The notes beneath the pieces were generated by a model. The model saw nothing but the letters and a program-made list of their open reading frames with translations, was not told the DNA's origin and did no database searches. This document shows positions 1-7,204 of a stretch of DNA of 13,238 nucleotides, piece after piece (position 1 is the first letter of the stretch; each line of letters opens with the position of its first letter). The DNA is taken from assembly GCA_903909925.1 (NCBI GenBank), contig CAIVXR010000048.1, positions 1 through 13,238 on the forward strand. Direction: 5' to 3'. Made by a program: the position numbers and the translations under genes. The DNA is from an uncultured beta proteobacterium. Lineage in GTDB: Bacteria; Pseudomonadota; Gammaproteobacteria; Burkholderiales; Burkholderiaceae.

Positions 1-708
1 AAGACAGTCTTTATTGCTGGTGGCGTAGGCGCCTTTCAGCCTCGCACCCTCAATCTAGATGGCATAGAGGCTTTTGTTGGTAAGCAGGTTTTTTATAGCG
101 TTAAAAATCCTGAACAATTTAGCAATAAGAAGATCGTGATTTGTGGTGGTGGTGATGCCGCTTTGGATTGGGCATTACATTTCGTAGGCAAAGCTGCTAG
201 CGTCACACTCATTCATCGGCGTGATGACTTTAAAGCCGCACCTGCATCGATTGCCAAAATGCGTGAGCTTTGTAAAAACAAGCAAATGCAATTATTGATT
301 GGGCAGATTACTCACTATGAAGTTGAGCATGATCAGATCTCAAAAATAACAGCGACTGATATTGAGAGTAAAGAGCATCTGATTTCAGTAGATGATCTCC
401 TGATCTTTTTTGGTCTGTCACCTAAACTGGGACCGATTGCTGATTGGGGTTTAGATATTGATCGCAAGCAAGTGGCTGTCGATACCGAAAAATTTCAGAC
501 TAGCGTTCCCGGAATCTATGCCGTTGGGGATATCAATATCTACCCGGGTAAGAAAAAGCTGATTTTGTCAGGATTTCATGAGGCGGCCTTGGCAGCCTTT
601 GCTGCAGCCGCTTATCTCAACCCAGAAAAGCCCATTCAGCTTCAATACACTACTACCTCAACAAAGCTTCACAAGGTTCTTGGGGTAAGCCCGCCCACAT
701 TCGAGTAA
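1..708 (+). CDS. Ferredoxin--NADP+ reductase, TrxR-like (type 2), 5'-truncated
   Basis: The reading frame is open from the first base, so the true start lies to the left and 235 C-terminal residues are visible. The product is a cytosolic FAD/NADPH flavoprotein of the thioredoxin-reductase fold that moves electrons between NADPH and ferredoxin or flavodoxin. The fragment opens with AGGVGAFQPR, typical of this family. It continues with the NADPH-binding GGGDAALDWA at about residues 48-57, then the C-terminal FAD motif AVGDINIYPGKKKLILSGF at about 170-188. The CxxC redox pair that true thioredoxin reductases carry just before the NADPH motif is absent; that stretch reads VFYSVKNPEQF. This argues for ferredoxin reductase rather than thioredoxin reductase. 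The GTG at 136 falls inside the NADPH motif and is not a start. thyA follows after 35 bases on the same strand. Confidence 0.88.
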   Translation, partial: KTVFIAGGVGAFQPRTLNLDGIEAFVGKQVFYSVKNPEQFSNKKIVICGGGDAALDWALHFVGKAASVTLIHRRDDFKAAPASIAKMRELCKNKQMQLLIGQITHYEVEHDQISKITATDIESKEHLISVDDLLIFFGLSPKLGPIADWGLDIDRKQVAVDTEKFQTSVPGIYAVGDINIYPGKKKLILSGFHEAALAAFAAAAYLNPEKPIQLQYTTTSTKLHKVLGVSPPTFE

Positions 709-743
709 GCTATCAATACTCACCCATTTTTGCCAATATTCAT

Positions 744-1538
744 ATGCGCCAATATCACGATCTCATGAAAGAAGTTCTTGCCAAGGGCGTCCAAAAGTCC
801 GATAGGACTGGTACGGGCACTATCTCGGTATTTGGGCATCAGATGCGTTTTAATTTAGCTGATGGCTTTCCGATGGTCACCACTAAGAAGCTTCACCTCA
901 AATCCATCATTTATGAGTTGCTCTGGTTTCTCAAAGGTAGCACAAACAATAACTGGCTCAAAGAGCGTGGCGTATCGATCTGGAATGAATGGGCAGCGCC
1001 TGATGGTGAGCTTGGCCCTATCTATGGTTATCAGTGGCGTTCATGGCCAGCGCCTAATGGCAAGCACATTGATCAAATCTCTGAAGTAATAGAGACCATC
1101 AAAAAGAATCCAGATTCACGTCGCATTATTGTTTCTGCATGGAACGTAGCAGATATTCCCCGCATGGCTTTGGCACCTTGTCACGCTTTCTTTCAGTTCT
1201 ACGTTGCCGATGGCAAGTTATCCTGCCAACTCTATCAGCGTAGCGCCGATATTTTCTTGGGCGTACCTTTTAATATTGCGAGCTATGCTCTGCTCACACA
1301 CATGGTAGCGCAGCAATGTAATTTAGAAGTCGGTGATTTTATTTGGACTGGTGGGGATTGCCATCTGTACAGCAATCATTTAGAACAAGTCGACCTTCAG
1401 CTATCGAGAGATTTCTTCCCATTGCCAAAACTCAATATTTTACGTAAACCAGATTCTATTTTCGATTACGAGTTCGAAGATTTTGAAATTGCGGGATACG
1501 AATCTCATCCCCATATCAAGGCTCCAGTAGCTATTTAA
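744..1538 (+). CDS. thyA: Thymidylate synthase
   Basis: ThyA methylates dUMP to dTMP in the cytosol, using methylene-tetrahydrofolate and producing dihydrofolate. The 264 residues equal the E. coli length, and key residues fall at the same numbers. Arg21 lies in SDRTGTGT, the phosphate-binding pair Arg126-Arg127 in DSRRIIVS, and the catalytic nucleophile Cys146 in APCHAFFQFYV. The dUMP-binding stretch QRSADIFLGVPFNIASYALL follows. The ATG start is supported by the N-terminus (MRQYHDLMKEVL), which lines up with E. coli ThyA (MKQYLELMQKVL), although no clear Shine-Dalgarno sequence precedes it. folA begins 17 bases after the stop, so the two are very probably co-transcribed. This suits the recycling of dihydrofolate. 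Confidence 0.98.
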   Translation: MRQYHDLMKEVLAKGVQKSDRTGTGTISVFGHQMRFNLADGFPMVTTKKLHLKSIIYELLWFLKGSTNNNWLKERGVSIWNEWAAPDGELGPIYGYQWRSWPAPNGKHIDQISEVIETIKKNPDSRRIIVSAWNVADIPRMALAPCHAFFQFYVADGKLSCQLYQRSADIFLGVPFNIASYALLTHMVAQQCNLEVGDFIWTGGDCHLYSNHLEQVDLQLSRDFFPLPKLNILRKPDSIFDYEFEDFEIAGYESHPHIKAPVAI

Positions 1539-1555
1539 GAAGAGAAGAGTATTTG

Positions 1556-2044
1556 ATGGCACAACCAGCTATTTCTATGATTGTTGCGCGCTCACGCGAT
1601 CACGTGATTGGCCGCGATAACCAAATGCCTTGGAAGATTTCGGCTGATTTGCAATTCTTTAAACGCGTTACGATGGGCCACCCGGTCATCATGGGGCGCA
1701 AGACTTGGGAATCGATTGGTCGAGCACTACCTGGTCGTCGTAATATTGTGGTGAGTCGTAATGCACACTATAAACCCGAGGGCGCAGAGCTTGCGGGCTC
1801 TCTAGATGAGTCCCTCAATCGCTTAAGTGAAGCCCCGCGGGTATTTGTGATTGGTGGCGAACAACTGTTTAAGCAAGCTTTTGTTAAAGCAGATCGCCTT
1901 TACATCACTGAAATTGATATTGATATAAACGATGGCGATACTTTCTTTGAGGTTCCAGATATAGCTTCTTGGAAAGAGATAGAACGCACTCCAGGCTCTG
2001 AGGGTGATATCACCTTTACCTTTGTGACGCTTGAGCGCAAATAA
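1556..2044 (+). CDS. folA: Dihydrofolate reductase
   Basis: FolA reduces dihydrofolate to tetrahydrofolate with NADPH, completing the cycle opened by ThyA just upstream. The 162-residue product has the usual small bacterial DHFR layout. The N-terminal strand and Met20-type loop read VIGRDNQMPW. The catalytic acidic residue is the Asp in KISADLQFF, equivalent to E. coli Asp27. The NADPH-binding PVIMGRKTWESIGRALPGR and the late VIGGEQLF strand follow. A TTG at 1553 is also in frame, but the ATG at 1556 is preferred. It sits behind a purine-rich ribosome site (AAGAGAAGAG, about 1540-1549) and gives a normal N-terminus. The gene ends before a strong hairpin at 2092-2109. Confidence 0.97.
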   Translation: MAQPAISMIVARSRDHVIGRDNQMPWKISADLQFFKRVTMGHPVIMGRKTWESIGRALPGRRNIVVSRNAHYKPEGAELAGSLDESLNRLSEAPRVFVIGGEQLFKQAFVKADRLYITEIDIDINDGDTFFEVPDIASWKEIERTPGSEGDITFTFVTLERK

Positions 2045-2091
2045 AAAGCTATTCACTATTTAGTAAATAATAATTCATTAAGTAATAAAAA

Positions 2092-2116
2092 AGAGCTCCG
2101 TAGAGCTCTATTTTTA
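2092..2116. terminator. Bidirectional intrinsic terminator between folA and the parvulin-like gene
   Basis: A perfect 7-bp stem AGAGCTC (2092-2098) / GAGCTCT (2103-2109) encloses the loop CGTA. It is flanked by an A-rich run on the left (about 2085-2091) and ATTTTTA on the right (2110-2116). Either strand therefore reads as a hairpin followed by a T-run. It lies between the convergent folA and the leftward gene ending at 2134, where a shared terminator is expected. Confidence 0.8.
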
Positions 2117-2133
2117 ATTACTATGCTATTGCT

Positions 2134-2976
2134 TTACTGAATGACAATCTTCGATTCTTTTGCAATCTGTGATAAAAACTCAATTTGCTTTCTTTGTGCT
2201 ATCCCATTCCGAATGGCCGCCTTAGCTTGATCCAATGTCGGTGGCTTACTGGTTCTTTTATCTTCGAGCTTCACCAAATACCAGCCTTGCTGTAACTGAA
2301 TGGGGGCTTGTGATACTTGACCTTTAGCCAGATTTACCAATACTGCAGAGATCTGCGGAGCGACCTGCCCAGCCTGAACCCAGCCCACTGCTCCGCCCTG
2401 TACTCGATTCGGCGCAAGAGAAATACTCTTGGCTACTTTATCAAAGGGCTCACCCTTTTTAATGCGGTTAAGTGCTGCTTGCGCATCTGCTTCAGTAGCA
2501 ATGGCAATATCACTCACCTTGTATTCAACTATCATCCCTTGAGGGCCAAGAGAAGCAATCTCTTTGTTGTACTCAGCTTGAACATCAGCATCGCTGATGG
2601 GGTTTTGCGCCATAAAAGTAGATAGCTCAAGATCTGCCAAATAGTTTTGGCGAATTAACATGAGTTGCGTGTTTGCTTTTTCAGAATTTGCTAAACCATC
2701 TTTTTCAGCACGTTGTGAAAGCAGTAATACCTCAATATATTTCTGTACCACCGCTTGGCGCAACTCAGGGCTCTCTTTCTGGCCTTGTGAGATAGCTACC
2801 CGAATACCCTGCTCCACCATATCGTTAGTAATGATGGCTCCGTTGACAGACGCTGCCGCATTAATAGGTAGGCCACTTTGTTGAGCATGCGTACTACCAA
2901 TCAACAGCACTGATAAAAAACTAGCAGTAATTAACGTATTTAACTTCAATTTAAATGGGGATGAGAATACATTCAT
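2134..2976 (-). CDS. Exported parvulin-fold peptidyl-prolyl isomerase-like protein
   Basis: This 280-residue protein has a Sec signal peptide: positive start, hydrophobic core at about 13-27, likely cleavage after STHA at residue 31. It should be periplasmic. After a helical SurA-N/PrsA-like region (about 40-140), a parvulin-type rotamase domain spans about 148-240, recognised by FDKVAKSIS, the GGAVGW turn (194-199) and GWYLVKLEDKR (231-241). Such proteins assist folding of exported and outer-membrane proteins. The histidines usual in parvulin active sites appear to be replaced by Asp156 (VSDIAIA for the usual SHIL-type strand) and Tyr233 (GWY for GYH or GWH). It may therefore be a chaperone with little isomerase activity. 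A weak AGG lies before the ATG. The lipoprotein gene ends 50 bases upstream on the same strand, so the two may share a transcript. Confidence 0.85.
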   Translation of the reverse strand: MNVFSSPFKLKLNTLITASFLSVLLIGSTHAQQSGLPINAAASVNGAIITNDMVEQGIRVAISQGQKESPELRQAVVQKYIEVLLLSQRAEKDGLANSEKANTQLMLIRQNYLADLELSTFMAQNPISDADVQAEYNKEIASLGPQGMIVEYKVSDIAIATEADAQAALNRIKKGEPFDKVAKSISLAPNRVQGGAVGWVQAGQVAPQISAVLVNLAKGQVSQAPIQLQQGWYLVKLEDKRTSKPPTLDQAKAAIRNGIAQRKQIEFLSQIAKESKIVIQ

Positions 2977-3026
2977 GAGGCCTGATCTTTCTGAAAATTA
3001 GACTTAATGGTAACAGCAGCTTGGCT

Positions 3027-3344
3027 CTAGAACCGATAAACGGGGGTCATTGGCGTATAAGGATCAGCCGATTGGGTTTCAATAGACTCAGCCTCTTCCT
3101 CGCCCGTCGGCTGACTAAAGTATTTTGAATCCCCCGCCGGCTTTTTGCTCAAACTCTTTTGTGGAGGTGGAGTAGCCACTGGACCAAATGGTCCTTCGCT
3201 GAGCGCAACGGGTTGATTATTAAATTCACGCAATTGCTCCGGCGAGTAAACGGGAGAAGTCCTCGACCCCTGAGGCGGGGGACCTTGAGTTGCTGAGCAA
3301 CTGACTAAGGCAAGGCAGAGGATAAGCCTGAGGTAGGTATTCAT
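3027..3344 (-). CDS. Small proline-rich lipoprotein of unknown function
   Basis: I do not recognise the family. The 105-residue product begins with a short type II signal peptide and a lipobox, LVSC, placing the lipidated cysteine at residue 16. Ser follows at position 17, which by the E. coli rule favours sorting to the outer membrane. The mature part is low in complexity: several Pro runs (GPPPQG, TPPPQK), an acidic patch GEEEAESIE and a final PMTPVYRF. No globular domain is evident. It looks like a flexible tether or envelope accessory protein. It lies just upstream of the parvulin-like gene on the same strand and is divergent from the beta-barrel gene, with 57 bases between starts. The ATG at 3344 is preceded by GGACC, a modest ribosome site. 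Confidence 0.72.
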   Translation of the reverse strand: MNTYLRLILCLALVSCSATQGPPPQGSRTSPVYSPEQLREFNNQPVALSEGPFGPVATPPPQKSLSKKPAGDSKYFSQPTGEEEAESIETQSADPYTPMTPVYRF

Positions 3345-3401
3345 AGGTCCATTGTATGTGAGTCACAGACTAAATTCTGACAATTTAATTACAATTGCCC
3401 T

Positions 3402-4292
3402 ATGCAAATTTGTCGTCACCTCCTTTTATATCTTCTGATTCAGCCTTTTCTTGTATGGGGCATTGATCTTCAGCCTAATGATATTGTTGCTCCATTGCCT
3501 GGTAAAAACCACGCAATGATTAGTTATCTGAATACCGACAATACGACTTACTATAAAAACGGTTCTGTAGTGAGTACTAAACCTTATGGCAGCCCTGATG
3601 TTAGTTCCCAAAATGCAAGTCTTCGTCTGGTGACCTCCTATACAATCAACGATCTTCCATCAGTCTCCTATATTCAGCTACCCTACGGCACAATCAAACC
3701 CGCTGGATCTTTAGCAAGCTATCCAATTGATACGGGTTTTGGTGATCTTGCGCTTGCTAGTGCTATTTGGCCTTATGCCGACAGAGTTAATCGGCGCTAT
3801 TTTGGAGTAGCAGGCTACCTTACCCTTCCGACCGGGAGCTACAGCAGCCAGCGCCCGTTCAATGATGGTGAAAACCGCTATAAATCGGATCTTCAGATGG
3901 GTTATCAGCAACCCATCGCAGGCAATCTTGACGGCATGATCGCAGTTGATACTATGTGGTTTGGTGGCAATAGCCAATGTGCCGCAGCATGTCTATCCAC
4001 AACGAATACTTCTTTAAATCAGAAGCCCTTAACAACCACCCAGTTAGGACCAATCTATAAAATTGATCAGACCTACACTGTTGGGGCTTCATATTTTTAT
4101 GTTGCTGGAGGCGCCACCACGATTGGTAGCGCTTACCAGAATAACGTCGTCAATACCCAGCGTTATCTACTGAGTGCTTTAGCCTACTATCCATTTGGCA
4201 GAATCAGTCTGCAATATGGGCGTGATATGGAAATCAAAAATGGTTTTGTAGAAACACGCCGCTTTATTATGCGCTACACGACTGAGTTTTAA
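3402..4292 (+). CDS. Outer-membrane beta-barrel protein, phenol MetA-pathway (PF13557-like) family
   Basis: The 296-residue product has a signal peptide of about 20 residues (hydrophobic LLLYLLIQPFLVWG). The body is made of alternating aromatic/polar segments typical of beta-strands, and it ends in a terminal Phe (RYTTEF), the outer-membrane barrel signature recognised by Bam. Features seen in the phenol-MetA family include the early DLQPNDIVAPLPGKN, the internal DTGFGDLALA and YLTLPTGSY. Members are annotated as putative outer-membrane channels for aromatic or other hydrophobic compounds; the substrate cannot be read here. Two cysteines in SQCAAACLS could form a disulfide in a loop. No Shine-Dalgarno sequence precedes the ATG, and no other in-frame Met lies near the signal peptide. 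Its stop is only 2 bases from that of the convergent msrQ. Confidence 0.78.
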   Translation: MQICRHLLLYLLIQPFLVWGIDLQPNDIVAPLPGKNHAMISYLNTDNTTYYKNGSVVSTKPYGSPDVSSQNASLRLVTSYTINDLPSVSYIQLPYGTIKPAGSLASYPIDTGFGDLALASAIWPYADRVNRRYFGVAGYLTLPTGSYSSQRPFNDGENRYKSDLQMGYQQPIAGNLDGMIAVDTMWFGGNSQCAAACLSTTNTSLNQKPLTTTQLGPIYKIDQTYTVGASYFYVAGGATTIGSAYQNNVVNTQRYLLSALAYYPFGRISLQYGRDMEIKNGFVETRRFIMRYTTEF

Positions 4293-4294
4293 AA

Positions 4295-4888
4295 CTAGGG
4301 TCGTGCTTTCTGAAGTTGCTGCCTTAACCAAGGCAAGCGGCACAGTAGCAATAGCAAAACAACGGATCCATAAATAGAGACTGTCTGCAAATCATTCTTG
4401 CCGGCCTTATGCCACCAGTAATGAAGCACAGCAGTACAAGCGATCACATATACCAACTTATGAAGCAGGCTCCAGCGTCGACCTAAAGTACGAACAGCCC
4501 ACTGATTTGATGTCAGAGCTAACGGGATGAGTAGCACAAATGTAGTAAATCCCATCGTGATAAAGGGACGCTTCACTACATCAGCCCACATCGCTTGAAG
4601 ATCAAAGCTTTGATCGAGCCAAATCCAGATCGAAAAATGGATACAGGCATAGAAGAAAGAAAAGAGACCGAACATGCGGCGCCACTGTATCCAAGTAACC
4701 CAGCCAGTGAGTAAGCGCATCGGTGTCATCGCTAAGGTGATGCATAAAAATACTATGGCCCACGTACCGGTAGATCGGGTAGCAAACTCGATAGGATTGG
4801 CTCCCAAATCATCATGAAAGCCAAGCCATACCAAGCGCCCTAAAGGCAATAGAGAAATGAAAAATAGAATGCTCTTGAGATACTTCAT
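4295..4888 (-). CDS. msrQ: Haem b membrane subunit MsrQ (YedZ)
   Basis: MsrQ is an inner-membrane b-type cytochrome that passes electrons from quinol (or a flavin reductase) to the periplasmic methionine sulfoxide reductase MsrP. The 197-residue product has about six hydrophobic segments (near 5-22, 42-58, 74-91, 110-126, 143-159, 170-186). It contains the family stretch NPIEFATRSTGTWA. Candidate haem-ligand histidines are His84 (YACIHFSIW), His143 (SLLHKLVY) and His156, with His160 in LHYWWHKAGK. This layout corresponds to the ferric-reductase-like domain of E. coli MsrQ. No good ribosome site precedes the ATG; a hairpin ends 14 bases upstream. Unusually it is not next to msrP, which starts about 7.6 kb away on the same strand, but follows iorB after 77 bases. 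Confidence 0.93.
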   Translation of the reverse strand: MKYLKSILFFISLLPLGRLVWLGFHDDLGANPIEFATRSTGTWAIVFLCITLAMTPMRLLTGWVTWIQWRRMFGLFSFFYACIHFSIWIWLDQSFDLQAMWADVVKRPFITMGFTTFVLLIPLALTSNQWAVRTLGRRWSLLHKLVYVIACTAVLHYWWHKAGKNDLQTVSIYGSVVLLLLLCRLPWLRQQLQKARP

Positions 4889-4902
4889 CAGTGCATATTA
4901 AA

Positions 4903-4928
4903 CGACCCACCGTTTAAAGGATGGGTCG
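4903..4928 (-). terminator. Hairpin between iorB and msrQ, possible terminator or leader structure
   Basis: CGACCCA (4903-4909) pairs perfectly with TGGGTCG (4922-4928). The stem can extend inward by CC/GG past one bulged base. Read leftward it is followed by TTTAAT, a short and weak T-tract. It lies between the iorB stop and the msrQ ATG, ending 14 bases before that ATG. It may be a partial terminator of iorAB, or a 5' structure that limits msrQ expression. Confidence 0.5.
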
Positions 4929-4965
4929 CGTTCATCAGAAACTGCACAAAAGCTACATCAGCACT

Positions 4966-7194
4966 CTAGGCCAAACTCAAGCCCTCTCTGCTGAGGGGGA
5001 AGTTTCGTACTGGCCGGCCAATAGCAGCGGAAATGGCATTGGCAACCGCTGGGCCAACCACGCAGATAGTCGGCTCACCTACACCACCCCAGAAGTCATA
5101 AGTAGGGACTAAAACAGTCTCAATTCTGGGGGTTGAGGCCAATTTGAGCAGTGGATAGGTATCGAGATTCTGCTGCTTAATTCGACCATTCTCCACCGTA
5201 ATCTCTGGATTAAAAATCGCGCCCAATGCCATCGCTACAGAGCCTTCAATCTGCTCCCGCGTTAAATATGGATTAACTACATGCCCGCAGTTTAAGGCAA
5301 AAACAAGACGGCTAATATTGACAACGTTATTCTTCACTGACACTTCGGCAACGCATGCAGAATAACTGGCATAACCCATGAACTGCGCAACGCCACGATA
5401 AGTGCCTGCAGGCAATGGCTTATCCCAATTGGCTTTCTTGGCAGCAGCATTGAGTACACCCAAATGCTTTGGATGACTTTGCATTAATGCTTGCCTAAAT
5501 TGCACTGGATCTTTACCGGCTGCCTTAGCGCACTCATCCATAAAGCATTCCATAAAAATGCCGTTCTGGTTGGTGTTCACGCCGCGCCATGGGCCTACAG
5601 GAACATGCGTGTTCTTCATCACATATTCTGTAAGCAAGGTCGGGAAGGTATAACCCAACTGCGCATCAGGACCCTTTTCATAGAGCCCTTGTAGTTGACG
5701 TTCATCTTTGCCGTTCTTAATCGCACTTGGCGCAAGAGTAGCGTTAATCGATTGGCCCGATACTTTGATATGGATACCCGTCAAATTACCCGCATTATCC
5801 AAGCCAGCACTCATCTTTGCCATTGCAATTGGATGGTAATAGTCATGGGTTAAATCTTCCTCACGACTCCAAATAGCCTTGACTGGTACCCCTGGGTATT
5901 GCTGCGCCACTTTGGCAGCAAAGGTCGTGAAATCCTGCGTAGATCCACGACGACCTAAGCCACAACCAGAATCCAATTTATAGACTTCACAATTAGCGAG
6001 CGGAATTCCTGTAGCTTCTGATAGCGCTGCATGTGAACCCTCGCCATTTTGAGTGGGCACCCAAGCTTCAGCGCGATTGCCAGTAATTTTGACTGTCGCA
6101 TTCATGGGTTCCATCGTGACGTGCGCTCTAAATGGGGTGTAGTAAATGGCCTCTACTTTTTTATTGGCGCTATTAATTGCGGCTGGTGCATCACCTTCTT
6201 TGCGCTGCCAAAAATCACCTTGCTCATCCAAGCCGTCACGCAGCATTTTTTCAATACCGGCTTGTGAAGTGCTTGCGCCCTTACCCTCATCCCAAACAAT
6301 CGGCAAAGCATTGAGCGCCGTATTAGCATGCCACCAAGTATCTGCAACGACAGCAAGCGTACTGTCATCGATTTTGATAACACCTTTTACACCGCGCATA
6401 CTTTTGATTTTGGCTTCGTCGTAACTCACTAACTTGCCACCAAATACAGGGCAAGCTTTGACAGAGGCACACAGCATATTAGGTAACTGCAAATCAATCC
6501 CATAGACCTTTGTGCCATTGACCTTATTAGCAGTATCAATACGGGCATAGGGCTGTCCAGCTACCTTCCAATCTCTTGGATTACGCAAAGTAATCGACTT
6601 AGGATCAGGTGGGGTCAAAGTCGACGCCAATTGCGCTACCTTGCCATAACTTGTTTTACGACCCGATGGAATATGGGTGATCACCCCTTTATCTACTTTG
6701 AGTTCGCTCACAGGTACATTCCACTGCTTTGCAGCGGCCTCAAGCAACATGATGCGAGCTGCTGCTGCGCCACGGCGTACGTAGTCTTCAGAAATCCGAA
6801 TGCCCCGACTACCACCAGTACCATGCTCACCCCATACCCGCTTCCGAGTTAAGCTTTGGCCAGGTGTTGCAGATTGGGTTTTGACTTTTTTCCAATTGCA
6901 TTCCAACTCTTCTGTAACGAGTTGGGCTAAGCCTGTACGCGTTCCCTGCCCCATTTCTGAGCGGGCAATTCTGATATAGACAGTTTCATCCGGAGAAATG
7001 CTGACCCAAGCATTGACTTCATCATCACCAAACTTAGTTGGTGTATTGGGATCATATTGAACACCTGCAGCATAAGCAGAATCTGGTATGGCGCCGATTC
7101 CTAGCATCAAGCCACCACCTAGCAGTGTGCCTTTGATAATGAAATCACGACGTGCCAGGTTCTCTAAGGAAATATTTTGATTACTATTTGTCAT
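4966..7194 (-). CDS. iorB: Tat-exported molybdopterin-binding subunit of an IorB-type aldehyde/N-heterocycle oxidoreductase
   Basis: The 742-residue product resembles the large subunit of periplasmic xanthine-dehydrogenase-family hydroxylases (isoquinoline 1-oxidoreductase type). These insert oxygen from water into aldehydes or N-heteroaromatics at a molybdenum cofactor. Arg15-Arg16 in ARRDFIIKGTLLGGG is a twin-arginine signal with likely cleavage near residue 42 (SAYA). Cofactor-binding stretches include SEMGQGTRTGLA, GLGRRGSTQDF and VPVGPWRGVNTNQNG. The base-catalyst glutamate lies in GGVGEP at about residue 707. The ATG at 7194 is chosen over the in-frame ATG at 7233. It has AAGGAA six bases ahead, avoids overlapping iorA, and puts the twin arginines at normal distance. 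The family and two-subunit design are clear, the substrate is not, so the symbol denotes family resemblance only. Confidence 0.9.
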   Translation of the reverse strand: MTNSNQNISLENLARRDFIIKGTLLGGGLMLGIGAIPDSAYAAGVQYDPNTPTKFGDDEVNAWVSISPDETVYIRIARSEMGQGTRTGLAQLVTEELECNWKKVKTQSATPGQSLTRKRVWGEHGTGGSRGIRISEDYVRRGAAAARIMLLEAAAKQWNVPVSELKVDKGVITHIPSGRKTSYGKVAQLASTLTPPDPKSITLRNPRDWKVAGQPYARIDTANKVNGTKVYGIDLQLPNMLCASVKACPVFGGKLVSYDEAKIKSMRGVKGVIKIDDSTLAVVADTWWHANTALNALPIVWDEGKGASTSQAGIEKMLRDGLDEQGDFWQRKEGDAPAAINSANKKVEAIYYTPFRAHVTMEPMNATVKITGNRAEAWVPTQNGEGSHAALSEATGIPLANCEVYKLDSGCGLGRRGSTQDFTTFAAKVAQQYPGVPVKAIWSREEDLTHDYYHPIAMAKMSAGLDNAGNLTGIHIKVSGQSINATLAPSAIKNGKDERQLQGLYEKGPDAQLGYTFPTLLTEYVMKNTHVPVGPWRGVNTNQNGIFMECFMDECAKAAGKDPVQFRQALMQSHPKHLGVLNAAAKKANWDKPLPAGTYRGVAQFMGYASYSACVAEVSVKNNVVNISRLVFALNCGHVVNPYLTREQIEGSVAMALGAIFNPEITVENGRIKQQNLDTYPLLKLASTPRIETVLVPTYDFWGGVGEPTICVVGPAVANAISAAIGRPVRNFPLSREGLSLA

Positions 7195-7204
7195 ATTATT
7201 TTCC

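Noticed and set aside
136..708. GTG at 136 as the start of the ferredoxin reductase gene
   Set aside because: It lies inside the NADPH-binding motif, and the frame stays open to base 1 with family-typical sequence.
1823..2056. Minus-strand ORF of 77 codons over folA
   Set aside because: It is antisense to a well-conserved enzyme, and no independent signal supports it.
4921..5112. Plus-strand ORF of 63 codons over the 3' end of iorB
   Set aside because: It shadows iorB codons, including the VGEP region, and has no start context of its own.
6146..6424. Open frames of 60-100 codons on both strands inside iorB
   Set aside because: They lie out of frame within a strongly conserved coding region, have no ribosome sites and resemble no family.
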